In this document: one piece after another, positions 7,281-14,349 of the stretch
Position numbering within the stretch: position 1 is the first letter of the stretch
Layout of the letters: every line of letters starts with the position of its first letter
Assembly (NCBI GenBank): GCA_023137005.1
Contig: JAGLQE010000105.1
Coordinates: 1-19,824 of the forward strand
Source of the DNA: Thermoplasmata archaeon
Lineage (GTDB): Archaea; Thermoplasmatota; Thermoplasmata; SG8-5; JAGLSY01
Direction of reading: 5' to 3'
Length of the DNA: 19,824 bases
Program-made: the position numbers and the translations under genes
The notes under the pieces: model-generated
Seen by the model: only the letters and a program-made list of their open reading frames with translations
The model's database searches: none
What the model was told of the DNA's origin: nothing

Positions 7281-9842
7281 TCAAGAGATCTTATCCAGTA
7301 ATTCGACAGCCAACTTCACATCCTCCTTGGCTCCGATATCATCAAAGATCTTCCTGGCCTTCTTGATCAGGGTCTTTGCGTCGTCCATCTTGCCCAGGTC
7401 CATGTTCCCCCTCCCATATTCCAGATACCTCTGGCCAAGGATGTATGGGCTTTCCAGGTTCTTTATCAGCTCAAGACTCTTTTCAAATCGCTCCATGGCC
7501 CGTTCCTCGTTCCCCAGAAGAGCCTCGGAGGCTCCTATATTGGAGTATACGCCGGACACGGAAACCATATCGCCCAGTATTTGAAAGATGTCCAAAGCTT
7601 CCTCTGATGATCTCAGGGATTCGTCTGGCATTCCCCTCCTGTTCCAGAGCTCGGCCTGGCCTATCAATCCCCATCCAGTCATCCTTGGCTGGCTAATGTC
7701 CCGAGCAATGTCCAGAGCTGATCCGAATTCCTCACCTGCTTTTTCCAGCTTGCCCATACGCATATTGATGAGTCCCATGTTCAGCTTTATACGGGTAATG
7801 TCAGCCTGGTTTTGGATCTCAATAGCCATCTTCAAGGCCCGTTCATATTCCATCATGGCCTTCTTCAATTCCCCAGCAAGGGCGTGGCTCGTCCCTCTTT
7901 CCATCATGGCCTGGAGAAATAATTCATCATCCACTCCATCAGACAATTCAATGGCTAGATCAAAGGTCTTTAGGGCTCCCTGGAGATCACCGGTCCCGTA
8001 AAGAATGGTCCCTCTGGTCAAAAGCACCCTGGCCAGGGCCAGATCATCATCCACTGATGAACATTCCTCCACCGCCCTGTCAATGTATTTCAGTGCCTCG
8101 GAGTGCTCTCTCAACTTGTTCTTGATCTTCGCTATGCGCAACAGGGCTGCCAGTCTTAACTCTGGGACATCCCCCTTCAGGACGATCTCGGACATCTCGA
8201 AGGAACGATGCCAGTCCCCTTTCTGATTCAATGCCTCGGCCATAATGTCCTTCATCTCCAAATTCTCATCACCATCTGGATCATCCAATCTCTCAAATAG
8301 CTCCAGAGTGCTGTCCAGGTTAGAGTTTGATAGGAGTTCTTTCCTTGTGTTCGAAGCATGGTCCCGGGCTCTATCCACCAACCCAGCTTCGATAAGATGG
8401 TACAGGATCTCGGAGGCTCTATGATCATGTTCCTTGCAGTACTGGCCCGCTCGCTGATGGGCCTGTGCGATCCCCTTTTCCCCGGCCTTCAGCAATATTG
8501 AGGAGGCGACGGCCTGATGTATCATGACCAGTCCCCCATCATATTTTGTGAAGTATGCATTTCCCGATAGTGTTTGGGCTCGGCTGAAACCGAATATCTT
8601 CATATCCCAGGGATTGAAAGGACGTCTCAGGACCGAACTGACACAGAGGAAATCGAAACCATCAATGTCCCGGGAAATGATATGTTCGTAGATATAATCC
8701 TGAAAGCTATCCGAGCCAGTTTCCGAGTCTGCCAGCTCGAGGGCCAGTGGATGCCCGCCCACTGCCTTGATGATGCCAGTAATATTCTCTTCTTCAACCT
8801 TGCTCAGCTCCTCCAGGAGTCTTCTCGATGATTCATCATCCAATCCATCCAGTCCCATTTCCATGACCGTGTGATCGATATTCACATCCTTTCGATCATA
8901 GAATCCAGGCGGCTTACTGGACATTATGATCATCTTCGCCCCTCCACCCATGATGTCATGGAGCATTCTGAGGAAACCATCCAGTCCTTCTCCCACCACA
9001 TCCAGATCATCCACCATCAATACGATCTTCTCTTTTGGAAGGATATCCTGAAGTAGCCATCCGATCTCCCTGATATCCGGGGTCATCTTATTGGCCAGAT
9101 AATCGCTCAGCTCCTTCAGTCCATGATCCCCAAGGAACCTTGCCAGTTGCTGGATGAAGGATACGGGCGAATCAAATGCATATAATTGAATGTAAAATAT
9201 CTTCAGATCCTTACTCCTATTGACCAATATCTTCCGAGCCAGCGTGGTCTTTCCGATACCCGGCATCCCCAGGATCGAAAGTACGGCTCCTTTTCCATCA
9301 ATGAAGGTGTCGATCGTTTCCAGCTCCTTCTCCCTTCCGAAAAAATATTTGAGCTCTGGTAATTTTTCATGATTACCAGTGGGGTCAGTGGACTTGATAG
9401 GCCGTGTCTGGCTGGGGTGAATGACATCGTCGGCTCCCAGCACTATTATCATGGCATCCAATTCAGATAATCCCGAGCGCGTGATCATCTCCGTAACGGC
9501 ATCCCGGCCACCCAATTCAGATATCTCCTCATCGATCTCCAATTTAATATCCAGGCCATCTAACATTCCCCTGAAGTTCTGTACTAGCTGGATGCCACCT
9601 GCCGTGAGATTGTACACCTTTCTCTTGGACTTGGCCCCCCTGACATGTGATACTCTTTCTGATACCAGTTCCGCATCCCTCAGGGCCTTGAGCTCCAGTG
9701 TGGTGTGAGCCCGACTCTTACCAATGGCCGTCGCTATGCCAGCTTGTGAGACCTCTTCCGGGCACTCGAACTCCTCGGCATATCTCTGATAGGCGGCTAG
9801 ATGAATAATGATCTTATCCTGGACAGTAAGATGTTTAGGCAT
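7281..9842 (-). CDS. Winged-helix / STAND (NB-ARC-like) ATPase / TPR protein
   Basis: An 853-residue multidomain signal-transduction ATPase. Residues 1-90 form a winged helix (GIATAIGKSRAHTTLELKAL is the recognition region, followed by a basic RGAKSKRKVY wing). The NTPase follows: Walker A GMPGIGKTT with K198, Walker B KIVLMVDDLD with D278/D279, a MIIMSSKPPG sensor strand, and GHPLALELA matching the GxP motif of NB-ARC/STAND ATPases. Residues about 490-850 are TPR-like helical repeats (for example AGEEFGSALDIARD, AMERFEKSLELIKN). STAND proteins usually assemble on ligand binding by the repeats; here the output would be DNA binding by the winged helix, so a transcriptional switch is likely. 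ATG 9842 is firm, with GGGAGG 4 bases upstream. The ligand and target genes are unknown. Confidence 0.88.
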   Translation of the reverse strand: MPKHLTVQDKIIIHLAAYQRYAEEFECPEEVSQAGIATAIGKSRAHTTLELKALRDAELVSERVSHVRGAKSKRKVYNLTAGGIQLVQNFRGMLDGLDIKLEIDEEISELGGRDAVTEMITRSGLSELDAMIIVLGADDVIHPSQTRPIKSTDPTGNHEKLPELKYFFGREKELETIDTFIDGKGAVLSILGMPGIGKTTLARKILVNRSKDLKIFYIQLYAFDSPVSFIQQLARFLGDHGLKELSDYLANKMTPDIREIGWLLQDILPKEKIVLMVDDLDVVGEGLDGFLRMLHDIMGGGAKMIIMSSKPPGFYDRKDVNIDHTVMEMGLDGLDDESSRRLLEELSKVEEENITGIIKAVGGHPLALELADSETGSDSFQDYIYEHIISRDIDGFDFLCVSSVLRRPFNPWDMKIFGFSRAQTLSGNAYFTKYDGGLVMIHQAVASSILLKAGEKGIAQAHQRAGQYCKEHDHRASEILYHLIEAGLVDRARDHASNTRKELLSNSNLDSTLELFERLDDPDGDENLEMKDIMAEALNQKGDWHRSFEMSEIVLKGDVPELRLAALLRIAKIKNKLREHSEALKYIDRAVEECSSVDDDLALARVLLTRGTILYGTGDLQGALKTFDLAIELSDGVDDELFLQAMMERGTSHALAGELKKAMMEYERALKMAIEIQNQADITRIKLNMGLINMRMGKLEKAGEEFGSALDIARDISQPRMTGWGLIGQAELWNRRGMPDESLRSSEEALDIFQILGDMVSVSGVYSNIGASEALLGNEERAMERFEKSLELIKNLESPYILGQRYLEYGRGNMDLGKMDDAKTLIKKARKIFDDIGAKEDVKLAVELLDKIS

Positions 9843-9845
9843 TTT

Positions 9846-9886
9846 CCTCCCTGTAGTGGGAAACAGTTTGATATTACTTAATTATA
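9846..9886 (-). promoter_or_regulatory. Promoter and strong Shine-Dalgarno of the winged-helix STAND gene
   Basis: On the minus strand TATAATTA (9879-9886) is followed about 35 bases later by GGGAGG next to ATG 9842. A start site about 25 bases below the TATA box would give a short leader that just contains the ribosome site. The rest of the 90-base gap to the neighbouring gene is AT-rich with no other signal seen. Confidence 0.45.
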
Positions 9887-9932
9887 CCGATTTATCACTC
9901 AACAAATGAGATATTGTATGATTGAATTCTAA

Positions 9933-10631
9933 TTAGCCAGTCCTGCGAAATATAAGACTTCGCCCCTCCTTTCCCACCTCTTTGATGGCCCCCATCTTCT
10001 TCAGGCAGTAGGTTATCCAACCAGCCTCTCTTGGCAGGATATCCGCGGCCTCGGCCAGTCTTTTATTTGTGAAAGGTTCCTCCAATTCATCAGGCAGGAA
10101 TCTCAGATAATCTCCCGGGTGATTGAGTGAAATGACCTTGTCAACTCCAATTATCTTGCGATCCTGTATCTTGTACCCACGACCTCTCCACCCCTCTTTC
10201 ACCCCCCTAATGCGGGTCTCCTCGGCCTGCACCATGTATAGGATGATACTGAAGTTCGGATGTTTGACCAGTACAGGAATTCTTATCAGTTCCTTGAAAA
10301 GATCTATGGGCTTGCCGGTCTTCGGAGACTTTCGTTTGCCAGATCTTTTCCCAGTCTCCTTGTCCAGATACACCACCCATTTCTTCGTGATGATGGGATG
10401 GATAAGCCTCACTTCATGCGTCTGGGCAAGTTTTTTCAGCTTTTCTTTGATAGAAGAGAAACTTCGCGTCTGGATCTCGATGATGGTATCATCCCTCACA
10501 ACATCGATGATGAAGCCATCCAACTTGACCTCGAACCTGTCTCCAGGCAGTGAATAAAGATGCTTGATCAGGTTGTGGAGCGAGTACTCATTGTGGATGT
10601 TTATTCCCTTCTCCTCTGATTCAACGCGCAT
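9933..10631 (-). CDS. Predicted PD-(D/E)XK-like protein with C-terminal winged helix
   Basis: A 232-residue protein. Residues 15-56 read as a nuclease-fold core: helix NEYSLHNLIKHLYSLPGD, strand FEVKLDGFIIDVV with D43, then TIIEIQTRSF with E52 and Q54, a D-x8-E-x-Q arrangement like the E-x-Q variant of the PD-(D/E)XK active site. A helix SIKEKLKKLAQT and basic segments (KRSGKRKSPKTGK) follow. The last 60 residues (PFTNKRLAEAADILPREAGWITYCLKKMGAIKEVG) look like a winged helix. I recall similar uncharacterised proteins in many bacteria and archaea; no function is established, and nuclease activity is inferred only from the motif. The frame is open to ATG 10727, next to a TTTAAA/TTATAA box, so a longer leaderless start is possible; 10631 was chosen because relatives begin near NIHNEYSLH. 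Confidence 0.7.
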   Translation of the reverse strand: MRVESEEKGINIHNEYSLHNLIKHLYSLPGDRFEVKLDGFIIDVVRDDTIIEIQTRSFSSIKEKLKKLAQTHEVRLIHPIITKKWVVYLDKETGKRSGKRKSPKTGKPIDLFKELIRIPVLVKHPNFSIILYMVQAEETRIRGVKEGWRGRGYKIQDRKIIGVDKVISLNHPGDYLRFLPDELEEPFTNKRLAEAADILPREAGWITYCLKKMGAIKEVGKEGRSLIFRRTG

Positions 10632-10768
10632 CGGGAGGGAATGGTATTGGGAGTATAATTCCCTTAGTGGGGGGTGGGTGGAAGTATTCTTAGCACAACA
10701 CAGGCTGTGGCCACACAATGTTATCATAGATATTTCTTATAAGTTTAAAGATAAGTTTTAAAGAAATC

Positions 10769-11098
10769 TTAGGGCAATTTCTTTTGACACTGTCCACAGT
10801 AATTGTTATCCGTAGAATTGTTAGATCCGCAATGAGGACAGAATTTCCCCTTAATTGTGCTTGAAGGTTTCATTTCTTTTTCATGTCTTGAACCTAACCA
10901 CAGAATAACAATAACTCCGATAACAAGAATCAAAAACATAATAATTCCAAATGCAACTAAATTTTCTTCTTCAGTCAAAACATCTGGTTCCCAGGCAGGT
11001 GGTTCAGTTTCCACTGGGGAACCTATCTGGGCAAAAGTATTACCTATTAAACACAAGCTAATTAATCCAATTATAATTAATGTTAGGCTTTTCATCAT
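10769..11098 (-). CDS. Small membrane-anchored zinc-ribbon protein
   Basis: A 109-residue protein of unknown function. It begins with a probable signal peptide (MMKSLTLIIIGLISLCLIGNTFAQ, cleavage after FAQ plausible), then an acidic, proline-rich extracellular linker (ETEPPAWEPDVLTEEEN), a transmembrane helix (VAFGIIMFLILVIGVIVILWLG, about 62-83), and a cytoplasmic zinc ribbon with CPHCG and YCGQCQKKL cysteine pairs. The predicted topology is N-out, zinc ribbon inside. ATG 11098 is chosen because GGAGGAGAG lies just upstream; an in-frame start 13 codons earlier would spoil the signal peptide. The gene is AT-rich compared with genes to its left. A 251-base upstream gap holds a possible structured leader (11148-11218). 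Confidence 0.7.
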   Translation of the reverse strand: MMKSLTLIIIGLISLCLIGNTFAQIGSPVETEPPAWEPDVLTEEENLVAFGIIMFLILVIGVIVILWLGSRHEKEMKPSSTIKGKFCPHCGSNNSTDNNYCGQCQKKLP

Positions 11099-11147
11099 AT
11101 TCTCTCCTCCACTAATATCTTCAGCTCTAGGAACCAAAGAGATAGCT

Positions 11148-11218
11148 GGTAAGCTACCGCTCAGGAAAGAACGAGTGCACTATCTCCTCGATTGTTCCCG
11201 CCCTGAGAGTAACTTACC
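11148..11218. other. Imperfect inverted repeat, possible structured leader
   Basis: Left arm 11148-11165 (GGTAAGCTACCGCTCAGG) pairs with right arm 11202-11218 (CCTGAGAGTAACTTACC) with a few mismatches and one bulge. Inside, GAACGAG and CTCG/GTTC segments can pair as well. It lies in the otherwise gene-free 11099-11349 stretch. On the minus strand a TTTTAAGTA box near 11262-11270 could start a leader containing this hairpin before the zinc-ribbon membrane gene at 11098. The 71-base span is tRNA-like in length, but no anticodon or T-loop sequence fits, so it is not a tRNA. Nothing else is seen in the gap. Confidence 0.4.
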
Positions 11219-11349
11219 GACATCTCATAGGCATAAAATGATAAAAAGCTATCGTACATACTTAAAAGTTAAAAAACAGAGGAAAAAATTAGATTGGCTT
11301 TTAGGAGTAACACTGGTTAAATGTGAAATAACAGCCCGATTATTGTGAT

Positions 11350-12228
11350 TTAAATGGGCAAATCTAAATTTACACTACCTTCCAGGTGTCTACGGCAGTA
11401 TACTCTCAGGTTGTGTAACTCATCGGTCCCATTTTTTGATAATGGCCTCTCATGAACAATCTGCATCGGTCCCTCGCATGTCCCTAAGTAGTCCAGTTGG
11501 CACTTGTATTCGAAGATCTTGAAGACCTTCATGATTAACTCCATTGAAAGTGGATGACCAAGTTCTCGGAATCTCCACCACTCTTCAATCTCTGTGTAAT
11601 TCTTCCATATGGAGGATTTAAGATCCTCTAGCTCCACGTTGTCTATTCGTCCGACCTCTACAAGTCTGAATATTTCGTTCTCAGCTTCCTCTTTTGTCTC
11701 CGTGTCTAAAGCCCGTTCGGCCATCAACCCCATCATGTAGTATGACTGGATTACGTATTTGATGGGAGCATCTCTCCTCAGAGTGTCATGTGCTCGTTCA
11801 TATTCCTTCTTTGAGCCAGTCCAGTCACCCTGTCGTTCTAGTAATGATGCCCTAGCAATGTATACTGTTGCTAGATCATGGTCATCACTCCCGATGGCCA
11901 ATTCCTCAGCTTTCACCAAATAATCCCATGCCTCTTCATGATTCCCATTCCAACATTTGATTTTTGCCAGATTAATATATTGTTTAGCTATCCCAATACA
12001 ATTCTTAATCTTTCGTTCTGTATACTCTCTGAGTCTGGGTTCGGCTATCTCTATCAATCTCAATTTGATAGCAACTTCCACTATTTCGTTGTTGAGCAAA
12101 GCATAATGTTTGGCCTGAGCATCCTCTTTCATCATTCTCTCGGCTTCAAGGTACAGGTCGAGAGCCTTTTTGTAATTATTCAGGTGTTTTGCCTCTTCCC
12201 CACGGGCTATAATATCTTTCACGGCCAT
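11350..12228 (-). CDS. TPR-like protein with degenerate C-terminal HNH domain
   Basis: A 292-residue protein. Residues 1-225 are helical TPR-like repeats (NNYKKALDLYLEAERMMKE, GNHEEAWDYLVKAEELA, GDWTGSKKEYERAHDTL). Residues 235-285 align without gaps to the HNH domain of the next gene: cysteines in YKCQ and GTCEG, then IVH, then HNLRVYCRRH. About 19 of 39 residues match by eye. The zinc cysteines, the His (H259), the Asn and the last His are kept, but the Asp before the catalytic His is V258, so nuclease activity is probably weak or lost. The ATG overlaps the HNH gene by 10 bases, with AAAGGAG upstream. It is the last gene of the peptidase-HNH-TPR/HNH operon and may act as a scaffold or sensor for the active nuclease. 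Confidence 0.78.
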   Translation of the reverse strand: MAVKDIIARGEEAKHLNNYKKALDLYLEAERMMKEDAQAKHYALLNNEIVEVAIKLRLIEIAEPRLREYTERKIKNCIGIAKQYINLAKIKCWNGNHEEAWDYLVKAEELAIGSDDHDLATVYIARASLLERQGDWTGSKKEYERAHDTLRRDAPIKYVIQSYYMMGLMAERALDTETKEEAENEIFRLVEVGRIDNVELEDLKSSIWKNYTEIEEWWRFRELGHPLSMELIMKVFKIFEYKCQLDYLGTCEGPMQIVHERPLSKNGTDELHNLRVYCRRHLEGSVNLDLPI

Positions 12229-12674
12229 GGGTACTTCGCTCCTTTGAGTTTATTGTGGTGACGACAGACCACCTGCAAGTTCCTTGGGTCGTTGCTACCT
12301 CCCCTGGATACTGGAATAATGTGATCTATCTGCAATGGGCCTGCACAAGCTCCTCGATATGAATACTGGCACCTATAGCCATCCCTTTGATATATCCTAT
12401 TCACTAACTCCTGTGGCATTTTTTGCCTTTTGGCTTTTTTTGTAGGTTGAAATATACTTTCATACTCCTTGCGATTGCGTTCTTGCTTCTTTTTGATTAT
12501 TTTGAAGATTTTCATATGGTCATTGCTATTCTGTAACAGAACTTTTTTAGTTTGGCCATATTTCCTCGATCGATTAATAATTCTACGTTGGATGTAAAAG
12601 ACCTCAGCATGGTCTATTGTATCTTGCTTGGCCCCACTCTGCTTTAGATATCTCTTTATATCACTCCATATCAT
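12219..12674 (-). CDS. HNH endonuclease
   Basis: A 151-residue HNH nuclease. The N-terminal 90 residues are very basic and helical (RRIINRSRKYGQTKKV, KIIKKKQERNRKEY) and probably bind nucleic acid. The HNH core at about 95-145 has zinc cysteines in YRCQ and GACAG, the D117-H118 pair (QIDH), PRNLQ with the structural Asn, and VVCRHH with the final metal His, so all catalytic residues are present. The ATG overlaps the TGA of the upstream C39-like gene (ATGA) and its 3' end overlaps the TPR/HNH gene, so the three are cotranslated. The C-terminal LKGAKYPWP tail is usual for McrA-like stand-alone HNH proteins. The biological target is not known; homing, restriction or phage-type roles are all open. 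Confidence 0.88.
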   Translation of the reverse strand: MIWSDIKRYLKQSGAKQDTIDHAEVFYIQRRIINRSRKYGQTKKVLLQNSNDHMKIFKIIKKKQERNRKEYESIFQPTKKAKRQKMPQELVNRIYQRDGYRCQYSYRGACAGPLQIDHIIPVSRGGSNDPRNLQVVCRHHNKLKGAKYPWP

Positions 12675-13291
12675 AGCTCAATCTCCAGGTGTGGGACTCT
12701 AACCTCTTTCATCACCCGATTATGGTGTGCGTCCCTGATATGTTCTGAGTATTCTGTGAACAGATTAGTACAGTCTTGGGATGGATTGTCATATATTGCT
12801 AATATATCTCTTTGCCAGAATTTTTCGAATATCTTCTGATCTATTGCCCAATAAGCATAATCATAAGTGAGCTTAGTTCCCTGATCTATTTTCCATTCGG
12901 GGTTTGGATGGAACAGCAACACCCTTCTCTTTTTGTCAAACCCGACGACTAGTGCACGATGGTCAATTGGATTATTGGTCGAGAAGACTAAACTCACTAT
13001 TGGGGGAATATTATAGTTGAGATGAAGCAGTAGATGCTCTATTTTTTGTTCCCATTTATGATCGAAATCTATGCCAATTGTTTCAGTTAGTGTATTCTCT
13101 AGGGCTTCTTCCGAGCACAAGCTATTCTGGTCTTCCATCCAATTTGAAATTTCACATTGGTCTATGTTCCAATCTGGGTGGTGGTAACGGAGTACGGTTT
13201 CTATACATGCTAGAAGGTCAAAAGTAACCCACAGGATTACCTTTGGAAGTCCCAATATTCTTATGTTTTTGTGTTTCTTAATTGATATCAT
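12671..13291 (-). CDS. Predicted C39/papain-like cysteine peptidase-fold protein
   Basis: A 206-residue protein. The segment around C29 (TFDLLACIETVLRYHH) resembles the Cys helix of C39-type peptidases (D-x-x-x-A-C-x-x-x-V-L-x-Y). H111 (DHRALVVGFD) and N130 (LLFHPNPEW) occupy the His and Asp/Asn positions about 20 residues apart, and TYDYAYWAIDQKIFEKFWQRDILAIY matches the family's closing region. No signal peptide, transmembrane ABC domain or GG-leader partner is nearby, so it is not an ordinary bacteriocin exporter. The assignment rests on motif order, not alignment. It is the first gene of the operon, overlapping HNH by ATGA. A TTTATATA box at 13321-13328 places the start site just before ATG 13291, so the message is nearly leaderless. 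Confidence 0.6.
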   Translation of the reverse strand: MISIKKHKNIRILGLPKVILWVTFDLLACIETVLRYHHPDWNIDQCEISNWMEDQNSLCSEEALENTLTETIGIDFDHKWEQKIEHLLLHLNYNIPPIVSLVFSTNNPIDHRALVVGFDKKRRVLLFHPNPEWKIDQGTKLTYDYAYWAIDQKIFEKFWQRDILAIYDNPSQDCTNLFTEYSEHIRDAHHNRVMKEVRVPHLEIEL

Positions 13292-13320
13292 TTATATCAT
13301 CAACTAGTAACCTCTATTAT

Positions 13321-13328
13321 TATATAAA
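13321..13328 (-). promoter_or_regulatory. TATA box of the C39-HNH-TPR/HNH operon
   Basis: TTTATATA on the minus strand is centred about 33 bases before ATG 13291, predicting a transcript start around 13298 and a leader of only a few bases. It lies in the very AT-rich divergent region (7 G/C in the 60 bases 13321-13380). Confidence 0.6.
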
Positions 13329-13431
13329 CCATATTAATAAAAATATATAGTATTTTTTTAAGTATTAAAATTATACTGGTATATTATTTATAAATTTAAT
13401 TAAAAATATATTTATCATATTGACGAAATTT

Positions 13432-13459
13432 ACTTATATGCATACCGCTATGTATGCAT
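13432..13459 (+). promoter_or_regulatory. TATA box plus perfect palindromic operator of the winged-helix gene
   Basis: CTTATATG (13433-13440) is about 25 bases before ATG 13461, right for a leaderless message. Immediately overlapping it is the perfect palindrome ATGCATAC (13438-13445), six-base gap CGCTAT, GTATGCAT (13452-13459). A dimer bound here would cover the TATA edge and the start site, which suggests repression, most simply by the winged-helix protein itself. Confidence 0.6.
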
Positions 13460-13460
13460 T

Positions 13461-14249
13461 ATGTCAAAAAAGAATATTATCGATACACAGCAGGTTATTA
13501 TTTTTAAATTTATTTGTAAGAATTCCAAACCAATGTACTATGGCCAGCTTGCAAGGAAAGAAGAGGAATATCCTAAAATAAGAATGAGCATCAATAGTCT
13601 TGTTAAAAAGGAAATTCTAAAAAAGATTCCCAAATCCGAATCCGGAATTACAGATACCAGAGGGAGATCTCGTGATTGCTTCATATTAAATGAAGATATG
13701 GATGATGAGTATATTGCTCTGATAGTGAAGCACAATATGATCACCAAAAGACATAATGATCGGGTGAAGTTAATGAATTCAGGTGCGTTCCAGGGCATGA
13801 TTATTCGATATATTAAGATATACGTTCAAAGATTGGGGCTTGAACTAACTGATGACGAATTCGATAATATCTTTGGTTTGTCTCTGATTTTTCCAGGAGT
13901 TCTTGAAGATATGGCAAGAGGGAACCTGCCGCTAACATTTCACTTGATTCATAAATATAATTATGGTTTACTTCTCTATGAGAGACCTCTTGAATTCATC
14001 AAACAACAATTTATCAATGAGCTACTTCTACGGTCGATTGCAGAAATCAGTAAGGGGGATGATATATTTTCCATTGATCAAATGGGAAAGATTGGGGTTA
14101 TTGAATATAATATCAGTGTGAAAATTCACACATCAAAAATGAATACAATAAAACTCAGTAGTAGATATTATAAATATAGAAATGGTAGAGTGAAACTCGA
14201 TAATGAGCATGTGTTTGATAGGGTTGATTATAATGTGGGCAATTTGTAA
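13461..14249 (+). CDS. Winged-helix DNA-binding protein, likely regulator
   Basis: A 262-residue protein, AT-rich and lysine-rich. Residues 10-90 look like a winged helix: helix TQQVIIFKFICKN, then YYGQLARKEEEYPKIRMSINSLVKKEIL as helix-turn-helix with the recognition helix, and a wing KKIPKSESGITDTRGRSRDCFIL. The rest (90-262) is not recognised; it has helical stretches and a beta-rich basic end, and may be a sensor or dimer domain. It diverges from the C39-HNH operon and has a palindromic operator at its own TATA/start region, the layout of an autorepressor controlling both directions. The start ATG is supported by the TATA distance. Its 3' end overlaps a small zinc-ribbon ORF by 17 bases. 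Confidence 0.75.
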   Translation: MSKKNIIDTQQVIIFKFICKNSKPMYYGQLARKEEEYPKIRMSINSLVKKEILKKIPKSESGITDTRGRSRDCFILNEDMDDEYIALIVKHNMITKRHNDRVKLMNSGAFQGMIIRYIKIYVQRLGLELTDDEFDNIFGLSLIFPGVLEDMARGNLPLTFHLIHKYNYGLLLYERPLEFIKQQFINELLLRSIAEISKGDDIFSIDQMGKIGVIEYNISVKIHTSKMNTIKLSSRYYKYRNGRVKLDNEHVFDRVDYNVGNL

Positions 14250-14349
14250 TAAATGTAGGCATGAACGGTATGTAATATTCCTTACAACAAAGAGCATAAG
14301 GCAATGTTCTAAATGTTTCAGTTCAAAATTATATTACTCTTATAATTGA
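14233..14349 (+). CDS. 38-residue zinc-ribbon miniprotein
   Basis: A short ORF, MWAICNKCRHERYVIFLTT followed by KSIRQCSKCFSSKLYYSYN, with two C-x2-C knuckles (C5/C8 and C25/C28) 16 residues apart, a complete zinc-ribbon pattern. Its ATG lies inside the last codons of the winged-helix gene in a different frame (17-base overlap), which suggests translational coupling. Zinc-ribbon miniproteins of this size occur in archaea, often with nucleic-acid roles. No function is claimed. The four regularly spaced cysteines in only 38 codons make chance unlikely, though conservation cannot be checked here. Confidence 0.55.
   Translation: MWAICNKCRHERYVIFLTTKSIRQCSKCFSSKLYYSYN

Noticed and set aside
11148..11218. 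Possible tRNA, from the 71-base length and 6-bp closing stem
   Set aside because: No anticodon arm, no GTTC-type T-loop in place and no CCA-compatible end; a plain imperfect hairpin fits better.
10857..11348. Plus-strand 163-codon open frame
   Set aside because: It is antisense to the zinc-ribbon membrane gene, whose signal peptide, helix and CxxC pairs are convincing, and it then crosses the hairpin region with no domain signal.
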